From Blastococcus sp. CPCC 205250 (GTDB lineage Bacteria > Actinomycetota > Actinomycetes > Mycobacteriales > Geodermatophilaceae): 64,000 bases of DNA. Below the pieces are notes generated by a model. The model was not told the DNA's origin. It saw only the letters and a program-made list of their open reading frames with translations, and did not search any database. The stretch spans positions 232,584-296,583 of the forward strand of contig NZ_JABGCG010000008.1 in assembly GCF_019799925.1 (NCBI RefSeq), given 5' to 3'. Of the stretch, positions 51,199-59,101 are shown in pieces. Each line of letters begins with the position of its first letter. Within the stretch, counting starts at the first letter, position 1. The position numbers were made by a program, and so were the translations under genes.

Positions 51199-52389
51199 AT
51201 GAGATCGCGCACCCTCGTCGCCGGCGCCGCCGTGGCGGCCCTGCTGCTCGCGTCCGCCTGTTCCGGTTCCGACGACGACGGGGGGTCCGGCGGCGGTGGC
51301 GGCAGTGGCGGCGGCGGTGGCTCCGCCGGCGGTCGCCTGGGCGACCTCCCGGTCCTGGAGCTGACCCCCGAGATCGAGGAGGCCGCGACGGCCGCGGCGG
51401 AGGCGGCGGGCGAGCCCCTCGAGCTGCCGGTGCAGACGATCGGCTACATCTCCTACGGCGAGGCCATCCCGATCTCCGCCCGGTTGACGCAGGGCGTGCA
51501 GAACGCCGCGACCGCGCTCGGGTGGGAGCTCGAGGTCTGCGACGGCCAGTCCACGCCGCAGGGTCAGCTGACGTGCGCGACGAACTTCGTCAACACCGGG
51601 GTGGACGCGATCCTCACCAACGGCATGCCGCAGTCGTCCATCGCGCCGGCCCTCACCCAGGCCGACGCGGCGGGCATCCCGGTGATCAACATCGGTGGCT
51701 ACATCGGGCAGGAGGACCTGTTCGACGGCTCCATCTACCCCGACGAGGCGCAGTTCGGCGAGGTGCTGGGCGACTGGCTGGTCGAGGAGCTGCCCGACGG
51801 CGGGGAGATCGCCACGCAGACCTTCCAGGCCGACTTCGTCATCCAGCGGCTGGAGGGGCTCGACGGGGCGCTGGAGGGCTCCGACGTGACCATCGGGGAC
51901 ACCTTCGACGCCGACGCCGCCAACCTGATCCCCGGCGCGCAGCAGTCGGTCTCCTCCTCGTACAACGGCAACCCCGACATCCAGGCCTACTACCTGACGT
52001 TCTCCGGTTCCGAGATCGGGGCCGCGCAGGCCATGCAGGTGCTCCGGCCGGGCGCCCAGTTCCCGGAGCGGCCGATGATCCTGACCTTCTACGCCAACCT
52101 CCCGACCATCGACCTCATCCGGGCCGGCCAGGTCGACGCCGCGGCGGAGAACACCCACGAGTGGATCGCCTGGGTGGCCATGGACCAGCTGGCCGAGTTC
52201 TTCGCCCGCGACACCGCGATCTCCGACGAGCCGCGACCGGACTACGGCGACGGCCTGGACTTCTGGCGCAACTTCGTCGTGGACGCCGAGAACCTGCCGG
52301 CCGAGGGCGAGCTCGCGCCGCCGCCGGTCGACTTCGAGGGCTTCTTCACCACGAAGTGGTCGACCGAGTTCACCAACCTCTCGGAGTAG
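51199..52389 (+). CDS. Sugar-type ABC transporter substrate-binding lipoprotein
   Basis: A 396-residue lipoprotein. The signal peptide ends in the lipobox LASAC (Cys near residue 22), followed by a glycine/serine linker of repeated GGGGGS type. The domain has IGYISYGEAIPISARLTQGV, VCDGQSTPQGQLTCATNFVN and AIAPAL-like ligand-hinge segments of the periplasmic-binding-protein type I sugar family (RbsB-like). With the permease and double ATPase downstream it forms a complete importer. Despite the class name, such systems also take up polyols, nucleosides and autoinducers; the surrounding catabolic genes leave the ligand open. Confidence 0.9.
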   Translation: MRSRTLVAGAAVAALLLASACSGSDDDGGSGGGGGSGGGGGSAGGRLGDLPVLELTPEIEEAATAAAEAAGEPLELPVQTIGYISYGEAIPISARLTQGVQNAATALGWELEVCDGQSTPQGQLTCATNFVNTGVDAILTNGMPQSSIAPALTQADAAGIPVINIGGYIGQEDLFDGSIYPDEAQFGEVLGDWLVEELPDGGEIATQTFQADFVIQRLEGLDGALEGSDVTIGDTFDADAANLIPGAQQSVSSSYNGNPDIQAYYLTFSGSEIGAAQAMQVLRPGAQFPERPMILTFYANLPTIDLIRAGQVDAAAENTHEWIAWVAMDQLAEFFARDTAISDEPRPDYGDGLDFWRNFVVDAENLPAEGELAPPPVDFEGFFTTKWSTEFTNLSE

Positions 52390-52469
52390 CAGCCCCACCC
52401 CCGGGGTGCGGCCGTGCGGCCGCACCCCGGGTCCCAGCCCGTCGAGGACCAGCCCGCCGAGGAGCAGCA

Positions 52470-53543
52470 GTGGCGACAGGACAGACCGACGCACCCGCCG
52501 GTGGGGACCCCGGACTCGTGGGCGCGGGCACCGCGGCCAGACCGGCCGCCGAGCCGAAGGGTGTAGGCGGCGGTGCCCGGCCGCCGGGCCGTCGGCGTCC
52601 CGGGTGGGTCCAGCTCGTGGCCCGCGGCGGCGTGCTGGTCGCCCTGCTGCTCGTCGTCGTGGCGTTCGGCATCGCCCGCCCCGACACGTTCCTGACCACC
52701 AACAACCTCAACGCGATCCTGCAGCAGGCAGCGGCCCCGGCGATCCTCGCGATCGGTCTGACGGTGCCGCTGGCGCTGGGGGAGTTCGACCTCTCCATCG
52801 GCGCCATGGTCGGCCTCGGCGGGGCGTCGGCCCTGGCCCTCATCACCCTGCACGGGGTGGCCTGGCCTGCCGCGGTGCTCCTCGCGCTCGGCATCGGCCT
52901 GCTGGTCGGCCTCGTCAACGGCGTCTTCATCGCCTACCTCGGGGCCTCGTCGTTCGTCCAGACCCTCGCCATGGGCGTGATCCTGCTCGGCGTCGAGTAC
53001 CTGTTCACCAACCAGCAGACGCTGTTCAGCGGGGTCCCGCAGGGCTACAAGGACCTCGGCCAGAGCGACGCGATCCTCGGCGTGAACATCCAGATCTGGC
53101 TGGCCCTGCTGGTCGCCGTCCTCATGTACCTGTTCCTGGAGCAGACCGAGACGGGCCGGCGCATCTACGCCGTCGGGGGCAACCCGGACGCGGCCCGCTT
53201 CGCCGGCGTCTCGGTGAAGCGGCTGCGCGTGCTGGGCTTCGTCATCGTCGCGGTGGCGGCCGTGGTCACCGGGATCCTGATCACCGCGCAGGGCGGCTCC
53301 TCGCAGCCCAACGCCGGCGTGCCGTTCCTGCTGCCGGCCTACGCCGCGGCGTTCCTCGGCTCGGCGACGTTCCGGCCCGGGACCTTCAACGTGCCCGGCA
53401 CGGTGGTCGCGGTGCTGTTCCTCGGCGTCATCCAGACCGGCCTGCAGATGCTCCAGATCGCCACCGCGTGGATCAACATCATCCAGGGCGTGGTGCTGAT
53501 CGCCGCCATGCTCATCAGCCGGCTCGAGCGGAAGCACGCATGA
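52470..53543 (+). CDS. ABC transporter permease, RbsC-like
   Basis: From GTG 52470 (AGGAGCAGCA upstream) a 357-residue membrane protein with an approximately 45-residue glycine/proline-rich N-terminus before the first helix. GLTVPLALGEFDLSIGAMVG is the RbsC hallmark (the usual GGIDLS is EFDLS here), and GRRIYAVGGNPDAARFAGVS, VKRLRVLGFVIVAV is the coupling loop. About eight to ten helices are visible. The ATPase gene overlaps its stop by four bases. Confidence 0.92.
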   Translation: MATGQTDAPAGGDPGLVGAGTAARPAAEPKGVGGGARPPGRRRPGWVQLVARGGVLVALLLVVVAFGIARPDTFLTTNNLNAILQQAAAPAILAIGLTVPLALGEFDLSIGAMVGLGGASALALITLHGVAWPAAVLLALGIGLLVGLVNGVFIAYLGASSFVQTLAMGVILLGVEYLFTNQQTLFSGVPQGYKDLGQSDAILGVNIQIWLALLVAVLMYLFLEQTETGRRIYAVGGNPDAARFAGVSVKRLRVLGFVIVAVAAVVTGILITAQGGSSQPNAGVPFLLPAYAAAFLGSATFRPGTFNVPGTVVAVLFLGVIQTGLQMLQIATAWINIIQGVVLIAAMLISRLERKHA

Positions 53544-55099
53544 GCACGGCGGCGACCTCCGGCGCCGGGGTGCCGGTCATCGAGGTGCGCGGCCTGCGCA
53601 AGGAGTACCCCGGCGTCCTCGCCGTCGATGACGCGTCCTTCTCCGTGGCCCCGGGCGAGGTCCTCGGCCTGGTCGGGAAGAACGGCGCGGGCAAGAGCAC
53701 CGTCATCAAGATGCTCGCCGGGCTGGTGACCCCGGACGCCGGCGAGGTGCTGGTCGACGGCGAGCCGCAGGCGCTCACCTCGTCGCACGCGGCGTCCCTG
53801 CTGGGGATCTCCGTCGTGCACCAGGAGCTCGCGCTGGTGCCGCGCAGCAGCGTCGCCGAGAACGTGTTCCTCGGCCTGCCCTACCCGCGGCGGGCGGGGC
53901 TGTTCGTCGACTGGTCCGCGCTGCACGGCCGAGCCCGCGCGGTGCTGGAGCGGCTGGGCCTGGCCGTCGACCCGCGCACCCCCGTGGACGAGCTGAGCGT
54001 GGCCCAGCAGCGGATGGTGATGATCGCCCGCTGCCTGGCGTGGGACGCCCGGGTGGTGGTGCTCGACGAGCCGACGGCCTCGCTGACCGACGACGAGATC
54101 TCCCACCTGCTCGAGGTGATCCGGCAGCTCGCCGACGCGGGCGTGGCCATCGTCTACGTGTCCCACCGCCTCGAGGAGGTGCTGGGCGCGACCGACCGGG
54201 TCGTCGTCATGCGCGACGGGTCGGTCGTCGCCGACCTGGAGACCGCGACGCTGACCAAGCAGACGCTGGTCGCCGGCATCACCGGCGAGGCCGGGGCCAG
54301 CGAGAGCCAGACCGTGCACGTCGAGCGCACCGGCCGGCCCCCCGGCGCGGAGCTGCTGCGGGTCACCGGCCTGACCCGCGCCCCGGCCCTGCACGGGGTC
54401 GACCTCGTGCTGCGGGAGGGGGAGGTGCTCGGCCTGGCCGGCCTCGTGGGGGCCGGGCGGACCGAGCTCGCCCGGGTCCTGTTCGGCGTCGACGCCCCCG
54501 ACGGCGGCACGATCACCGTGCGCGGGAAGGACGTCGTCCTGCGCTCGCCCCGGGCGGCGATGCGCGAGCGGATCGCCCTGCTGCCCGAGGACCGCCGGCA
54601 CCAGGGCAACGACACCGCGCAGAGCATCCGGCAGAACACCACCCTGCCCACCCTCAACCGGCACCGCGGCGTGAGCTGGCTGCCCCGGCCCAGCGCGGCC
54701 CGGGAGCGGGTGGCGAGCGAGGAGATGGTCGGGCGGCTGGGCATCAAGGCGCGCGACACCGAGGTCGCCGTCGGCACGCTGTCCGGCGGCAACCAGCAGA
54801 AGGTCGTGCTGGCCAAGTGGCTGGTGCACGGCGCCGACGTCTTCGTCTTCGACGAGCCCACCGCGGGCATCGACGTGGAGGGCAAGGCCGACGTCTACGG
54901 GATCGTCGGCGAGCTCGCCGACGCCGGCAAGGCCGTCCTGTTCATCTCCTCCGACCTCCCCGAGCTCGCCGCGGTGTCCGACCGGGTGGTCGTGCTGCGC
55001 GAGGGGCGCGTGGTCGCCGAGCTGACCGGGTCGCAGGTCACCGAGTCGCAGATCCTGCACCACTGCTACGGCGGCGAGGCCGCCGTGGCGTCCGCCTGA
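53540..55099 (+). CDS. Sugar-type ABC transporter ATP-binding protein, RbsA-like double ATPase
   Basis: A 519-residue protein with two fused ATPase domains. The first has Walker A GKNGAGKST, Walker B VVLDEPTASLT and a degenerate signature LSVAQQRMV. The second has the atypical P-loop GLVGAGRTEL and an intact signature LSGGNQQKVVLAKW, with Walker B VFDEPTAGID. This asymmetry is normal for RbsA/MglA/XylG, where only one composite site is fully active. It completes the importer begun at 51199. A small stem (55100-55120) follows its stop. Confidence 0.94.
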   Translation: MSTAATSGAGVPVIEVRGLRKEYPGVLAVDDASFSVAPGEVLGLVGKNGAGKSTVIKMLAGLVTPDAGEVLVDGEPQALTSSHAASLLGISVVHQELALVPRSSVAENVFLGLPYPRRAGLFVDWSALHGRARAVLERLGLAVDPRTPVDELSVAQQRMVMIARCLAWDARVVVLDEPTASLTDDEISHLLEVIRQLADAGVAIVYVSHRLEEVLGATDRVVVMRDGSVVADLETATLTKQTLVAGITGEAGASESQTVHVERTGRPPGAELLRVTGLTRAPALHGVDLVLREGEVLGLAGLVGAGRTELARVLFGVDAPDGGTITVRGKDVVLRSPRAAMRERIALLPEDRRHQGNDTAQSIRQNTTLPTLNRHRGVSWLPRPSAARERVASEEMVGRLGIKARDTEVAVGTLSGGNQQKVVLAKWLVHGADVFVFDEPTAGIDVEGKADVYGIVGELADAGKAVLFISSDLPELAAVSDRVVVLREGRVVAELTGSQVTESQILHHCYGGEAAVASA

Positions 55100-55120
55100 C
55101 CGGGCCCACGGGTGGCCCGG
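55100..55120 (+). terminator. Short hairpin between importer and SDR
   Basis: CCGGGCC-N7-GGCCCGG begins right after the ATPase stop and ends 15 bases before the SDR start. It may attenuate read-through or simply be a processing stem; the SDR could still be cotranscribed. Confidence 0.3.
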
Positions 55121-55135
55121 CGAGAGAGGGGAACC

Positions 55136-55960
55136 ATGCACCGGCGTTTCGAGGGGAAGGTCGCGTTCGTGACCGGGGCGGCCCGCGGCCAGGGGCGCAA
55201 CCACGCGCTGCGGCTGGCCGGCGAGGGGGCGGACGTGGTCCTGGCCGACGCCTGCGCCGACGTCGCCACCGTCGGGTACGCCCTGGCGACGGAGGAGGAC
55301 CTCGCGGAGACCGTCCGGCTCGTGGAGCAGCAGGACCGCCGCGCGGTCGCCGGCCGGGTCGACGTGCGGGACGGCGCGGCCCTGCGGGAGCTGGTGGACC
55401 GTGGGGTGTCCGAGCTCGGCCGCCTCGACGTCGTGGTCGCCAACGCCGGTGTCGGCGGCAGCGCGCCGATGGCGCAGATGTCCGACGACACCTGGCAGGA
55501 CATGATCGACATCAACCTCACCGGGGTCTTCAAGACGATCCGGGCCGCGCTGCCGCACCTGTCGGCGGGGGCGTCGATCGTGCTGACCGGGTCGATCGCC
55601 GCGGCGAAGGGGCTGCCCAACAACACCCACTACACGGCGGCCAAGCACGGCCTGATCGGGATCATGCGGGCGCTGGCCAACGAGGTGGCGCCGCAGGGGA
55701 TCCGGGTGAACTGCGTGAACCCGACGAACGTCGACACCCCGCTGCTGTTCAACGACGCGATCTACAAGCTCTTCCGCCCCGAGCTCGAGGCGCCGGGCAA
55801 GGAGGACGTCGTCGACATCATGCGGGGCATGCACGCGCTGGACACCGGCTGGGTGGAGCCGGACGACGTCAGCAACGCCGTGCTGTTCCTCGCCTCGGAC
55901 GAGGCCCGGTTCGTGACCGGCGCCGCGCTGCCGGTCGACGCCGGAGCACTCATCCGCTGA
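55136..55960 (+). CDS. Mycofactocin-coupled SDR-family oxidoreductase
   Basis: A 274-residue SDR with TGAARGQGRNHALRLA (13-28), insert ADACADVATVGYALAT and active-site Ser153, Tyr166 and Lys170. NPTNVDTPLLFNDAIYKLFR matches the broken fragment at 4604-4800. The ribosome-binding site AGAGAGGGG precedes ATG 55136. It follows the sugar-type importer, implying that the imported compound is an alcohol or is oxidised at a hydroxyl by bound NAD and mycofactocin. The strongest hairpin of the window follows it. Confidence 0.92.
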   Translation: MHRRFEGKVAFVTGAARGQGRNHALRLAGEGADVVLADACADVATVGYALATEEDLAETVRLVEQQDRRAVAGRVDVRDGAALRELVDRGVSELGRLDVVVANAGVGGSAPMAQMSDDTWQDMIDINLTGVFKTIRAALPHLSAGASIVLTGSIAAAKGLPNNTHYTAAKHGLIGIMRALANEVAPQGIRVNCVNPTNVDTPLLFNDAIYKLFRPELEAPGKEDVVDIMRGMHALDTGWVEPDDVSNAVLFLASDEARFVTGAALPVDAGALIR

Positions 55961-55970
55961 GCCGCCACGC

Positions 55971-56007
55971 GAGAGGGGGGAGGCGCCACCGGCGCCTCCC
56001 CCCTCTC
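55971..56007. terminator. Perfect 17-bp bidirectional terminator hairpin
   Basis: GAGAGGGGGGAGGCGCC (55971-55987), loop ACC and the exact complement (55991-56007). It sits between the convergent SDR (ends 55960) and SnoaL-like gene (ends 56021), so it can serve both strands. Confidence 0.85.
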
Positions 56008-56020
56008 GTCGTGCAGGAGG

Positions 56021-56431
56021 TCAGTACGGCAGGTCGAGCTCGATGTGCCGCTTGGTGAACCGCCAGGCGCCGTCGGCCTCCTTGACCAGCTCGTCCTGGT
56101 ACAGCGCGGTCGACAGCAGGGTCGCCTTGCCGCCCTCGACGGAGATCAGCGTCAGGTAGGACTCCACGGAGGCCGCGTCGTCGGTCTCCTTGCGGACCGC
56201 GAGGTTGGTCGTGACGTGCCGGCGCTGGTCGGTCTGGCTGGCCAGGCTGTCGGTCATGAGCTTCATGACCGCCTCCTTGCCCTCGAACGGGCCGATGAGG
56301 TCGCCGCCGGCGATGCGCATGGTGAGGCTGGCGGAGTCGGCGAACGTGTCGGCCATCTCCGTCATGTCGTTCTGGTCGTAGGCGATGGAGTAGCGGTTGA
56401 GGACGTTCTCGATCTCTCCGCGAGCGGACAT
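56021..56431 (-). CDS. SnoaL-like / NTF2-fold protein
   Basis: From ATG 56431 (AGGAGAAGCCGTC upstream) this is a 136-residue NTF2-fold protein: EIENVLNRYSIAYDQNDMTE, MADTFADSASLTMRIAGGDL, GPFEGKEAVMKLMTDSLA and KEADGAWRFTKRHIELDLPY. The type is common beside P450 and SDR genes of catabolic clusters, but a reaction cannot be assigned. It is transcribed away from the P450 gene region upstream (56564), from which it is separated by its own promoter with a variant of the ATGCAT motif. Confidence 0.87.
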   Translation of the reverse strand: MSARGEIENVLNRYSIAYDQNDMTEMADTFADSASLTMRIAGGDLIGPFEGKEAVMKLMTDSLASQTDQRRHVTTNLAVRKETDDAASVESYLTLISVEGGKATLLSTALYQDELVKEADGAWRFTKRHIELDLPY

Positions 56432-56493
56432 GACGGCTTCTCCTGGACGACGGGCCGGCGTCTGTGGCCGGCCGGAGGATGTGATCGGCATTA

Positions 56494-56509
56494 CCCTATG
56501 CATGGTTCG
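56494..56509. promoter_or_regulatory. ATGCAT motif variant, copy 3
   Basis: On the minus strand this reads CGAACCATGCATAGGG, sharing GGCGAACCAT and GCATA with copy 1 (50921-50940) but lacking its central AT. It lies 63 bases upstream of the SnoaL-like start at 56431, the same distance class as the other copies. Confidence 0.45.
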
Positions 56510-56563
56510 CCTGTTTGACCAGGGCCCCGGGCGCGGAGAGCGCAGGCCGGGGCCCTGGCCGGC

Positions 56564-57829
56564 TCAGGCGGAGGGGGCGACGTCGAACTCCACGAGCAGG
56601 CTCTCGACGCTGCGGGTGTAGAGGCCGACCTCCCGGGGCGTGAAGCCCTCCTGGAAGCGCAGGTTCGGCATGTTGTCCAGGACGAGGTCCAGCGCCACCT
56701 GCATCTCGGTGCGGGCCAGCAGCGAGCCGACGCAGAAGTGCCGGCCCAGGATGAACTGCACGTGGTTGGCCGCGCCGCTGAACGCCTTGGCGACGTCGAG
56801 GTCGCTGCGGTGGATGTCGAACCGGTCGGGGTCGCTGAAGTGCCGCTCGTCCCGGTTGGCCGAGGCCAGCATGAGGATGCAGGTGGCCCCCTCGGGGATG
56901 GTGGTGCCCTCGATGTCCACCGGCTGCTCGGTCTGCCGCATGATCATGTGCACCGGCCCCGAGTACCGCAGGGTCTCGGCGATGGCCGCGTCGCCCAGGC
57001 TGCGGTCGGCGCGCACGGCCTCGAGCTGGTCGGGGTTGCTGATCAGGTTGGTCATCATGCTGGCGATGGCCTTGTCGGTGGTCTCGCCGCCGGCGACGAG
57101 CAGCAGGCTCACGAACGCCTTGATCTCCTCGTCGGACATCCGCTCGCCGTCGACCTCGGCGCGGCACATCCGGGACAGCAGGTCGTCGCCGTCGCCGTCC
57201 CGGCGCTCCCGGATGATCGGGAGCATGTACTCGCGCAGCTCCTCGCGGGTCTGGTCGGCCGCGGCGGTGACCGCCGGGTCGCCGGCCAGGTTGTTCAGGT
57301 GCGCGATGACCGAGTGGTACCAGCGGTGGAAGCGCTCGTGGTCGGTCTTGGGCAGGCCGAGCATGTCGACCATGACCCGGATCGGGAACCAGGTGGTGAA
57401 CTCGGCGACGAGGTCGACCCGGCCGCGGCCGGACAGCTCGTCCATCATCTCCCCGCCGGCGCGCTGCACCGCGGCGCTGATCAGCTCGGCGGCGTTCTGC
57501 CGGATCGTGGGCATGAAGGCCTCGAGGCCCTTGCCGCGGAAGAACGGGTTGAGCAGCGACCGGTGGGTGGCGTGCTCCTTGCCCTGCATCTGCAGGATCG
57601 TCCGGCCGTGGATGGGCTCGAGCTGCCAGTCGTAGTTCCGGCTGGAGAAGGCCTCGCTCTTGAACGCGTTCGCGCAGTCGGCGTACCGGCTGATCAGCCA
57701 GCTCTGCGTCGCCTCGTGGTAGGTGGCCGGGTGGTGGTCGCGCAGCACCTTGTGGAACGGGTACGGGTCGGCGATGTACTCCGGCGACAGGATGTCGGGT
57801 GCGGGCGGGGCGGCGGTCGACTGGCTCAT
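56564..57829 (-). CDS. Cytochrome P450
   Basis: A 421-residue soluble P450. The heme motif is FILGRHFCVG with Cys366, the I-helix has LLVAGGETTDKAI, and the K-helix has ETLRYSG. HATHRSLLNPFFRGKGLEAF is the C-helix region. The ligand is not predictable. It is monocistronic on the minus strand, with the CCATATGCATGTT site 49 bases upstream of its ATG. Electrons could come from the ferredoxin and reductase at 60507-61893. Its sequence differs clearly from the other two P450s here. Confidence 0.94.
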   Translation of the reverse strand: MSQSTAAPPAPDILSPEYIADPYPFHKVLRDHHPATYHEATQSWLISRYADCANAFKSEAFSSRNYDWQLEPIHGRTILQMQGKEHATHRSLLNPFFRGKGLEAFMPTIRQNAAELISAAVQRAGGEMMDELSGRGRVDLVAEFTTWFPIRVMVDMLGLPKTDHERFHRWYHSVIAHLNNLAGDPAVTAAADQTREELREYMLPIIRERRDGDGDDLLSRMCRAEVDGERMSDEEIKAFVSLLLVAGGETTDKAIASMMTNLISNPDQLEAVRADRSLGDAAIAETLRYSGPVHMIMRQTEQPVDIEGTTIPEGATCILMLASANRDERHFSDPDRFDIHRSDLDVAKAFSGAANHVQFILGRHFCVGSLLARTEMQVALDLVLDNMPNLRFQEGFTPREVGLYTRSVESLLVEFDVAPSA

Positions 57830-57877
57830 GAGGGCACTCCCGGGCTCGGCATACGCGTCGGTGCGTAAACAGGGTCA

Positions 57878-57890
57878 CCATATGCATGTT
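57878..57890. promoter_or_regulatory. CCATATGCATRTT motif, copy 2
   Basis: CCATATGCATGTT differs from copy 1 at one base. It lies 49 bases upstream of the leftward P450 start (57829), in a short AT-richer pocket. Confidence 0.55.
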
Positions 57891-57965
57891 GTGGTGTGGA
57901 CCACAACCGGCACCGGGCGCCGCCGCGAGGTGTTCGCGACGGCGCCCGCATGGCGGCTCAGGAGG

Positions 57966-58805
57966 TCACTTCACGTAGGCGCCGGCGTCCACGGGGAGCG
58001 TCACACCGGTCACGTAGCGGGCCTCGTCGCTGGCCAGCCAGAGGATGGCGTTGCTGATGTCGACGCTCTCCAGCCACGGCACCGGCAGGGCGTTGAGGCT
58101 CATGAAGCCCGGCATCGCCTTCTCCTGGCTGGGCTCGGGGTCGCCGGGGGAGAACATCGCGTAGGTGCCCGGGTTCTGGATCATGATCGTGTCGACGTTG
58201 GTCGGGTGGACCGTGTTGACCCGGATGCGGTGCGGGGCCAGCTCGTTGGCCAGCGTGCGCATCAGGCCGACGATGCCGTGCTTGGCCGCGACGTAGTGCG
58301 CCACGTGCTGGATGCCCTTGAGGCCGCCGATCGAGCTGGTGAACGCGATCGAGCCACCGCGATCGGCTTCGATCATCGCCGGGATCGCGACCTTGGCGGT
58401 GTGGAAGACGCCGGTCAGGTTGACGTCGATCATGTCCTTCCACATCTCGGCGGTGATCTCCCAGGCCTTGCCGTAGGTGGCGATGCCGGCGTTGGCCACG
58501 ACGACGTCGACCCGGCCGAGCTCGGCCAGGCCCTCGTCGAAGGCGGCCTGGAGGCCGTCGAGGTCCCGCACGTCGGCCTTGCGGGCGACGATCCGCCGGT
58601 CCAGCGCCTCGACCTCGCGCACGGTCTCGGCCAGCTCCTCCTCGGTGGCCAGCGGGTAGTACGGCGTCACCGTCGCGATGTCCTGGCAGATGTCCACCGC
58701 GATGATGTCGGCGCCCTCCTGGGCCAGCCGGATCGCGTGGCTGCGGCCCTGGCCGCGGGCCGCGCCGGTGATGAAGGCGACCTTGCCCTCCAAGCGTCCT
58801 GCCAT
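57966..58805 (-). CDS. Mycofactocin-coupled SDR-family oxidoreductase
   Basis: From ATG 58805 (AGGAGTGAGG upstream) a 279-residue SDR; a second ATG at 58814 is possible. It has TGAARGQGRSHAIRLAQEGA (13-32), insert VDICQDIATVTPYYPLATEE and active-site Ser157, Tyr171 and Lys175. The tail SVDISNAILWLASDEARYVT matches the fragment at 4604-4800. It lies between two P450 genes on the same strand, so oxidation of a P450-made alcohol with mycofactocin as acceptor is a reasonable inference. Confidence 0.93.
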   Translation of the reverse strand: MAGRLEGKVAFITGAARGQGRSHAIRLAQEGADIIAVDICQDIATVTPYYPLATEEELAETVREVEALDRRIVARKADVRDLDGLQAAFDEGLAELGRVDVVVANAGIATYGKAWEITAEMWKDMIDVNLTGVFHTAKVAIPAMIEADRGGSIAFTSSIGGLKGIQHVAHYVAAKHGIVGLMRTLANELAPHRIRVNTVHPTNVDTIMIQNPGTYAMFSPGDPEPSQEKAMPGFMSLNALPVPWLESVDISNAILWLASDEARYVTGVTLPVDAGAYVK

Positions 58806-58910
58806 GGTCCTCACTCCTGTTCTCCGGTTGCCCGGTGGTCCCCGGCGGCGTCGGTGCGCACCGGTTGGGTGGTGGGTCGTGCGGTCAGGCGGGTCGGGCG
58901 GGTCCGGCGG

Positions 58911-59099
58911 TCACCGGGCGGCGGAGCGGGCGTCGACCGGCAGCGGAACGCTGGTCAGGGCGCGGGCCGAGTCGGCCGCGAGGCGGACCACGGGGACGAC
59001 GAGGGCCCCCTCCTGCGCCGGCCGCACCCCGTGCGCGCGGTCCTGGCCGCGGCCGGCCCCGGTGACCGGGGCGACGGTGCCGTCGAGCCCGGACGTCAC
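58911..59099 (-). pseudogene. Internally deleted mycofactocin-type SDR (62 codons)
   Basis: A frame of 62 residues from GTG 59099, three bases after the P450 stop. Its first 36 residues (GLDGTVAPVTGAGRGQDRAH) match the SDR cofactor loop and its last 22 (AADSARALTSVPLPVDA) match the SDR C-terminus. About 200 residues, including the Ser/Tyr/Lys active site, are missing, and the join stays in frame. The glycine loop has RGQDR instead of RGQGR. I read it as a decayed gene that was once cotranscribed with the P450; a truncated but expressed peptide cannot be ruled out. Confidence 0.7.
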
Positions 59100-59101
59100 G
59101 G

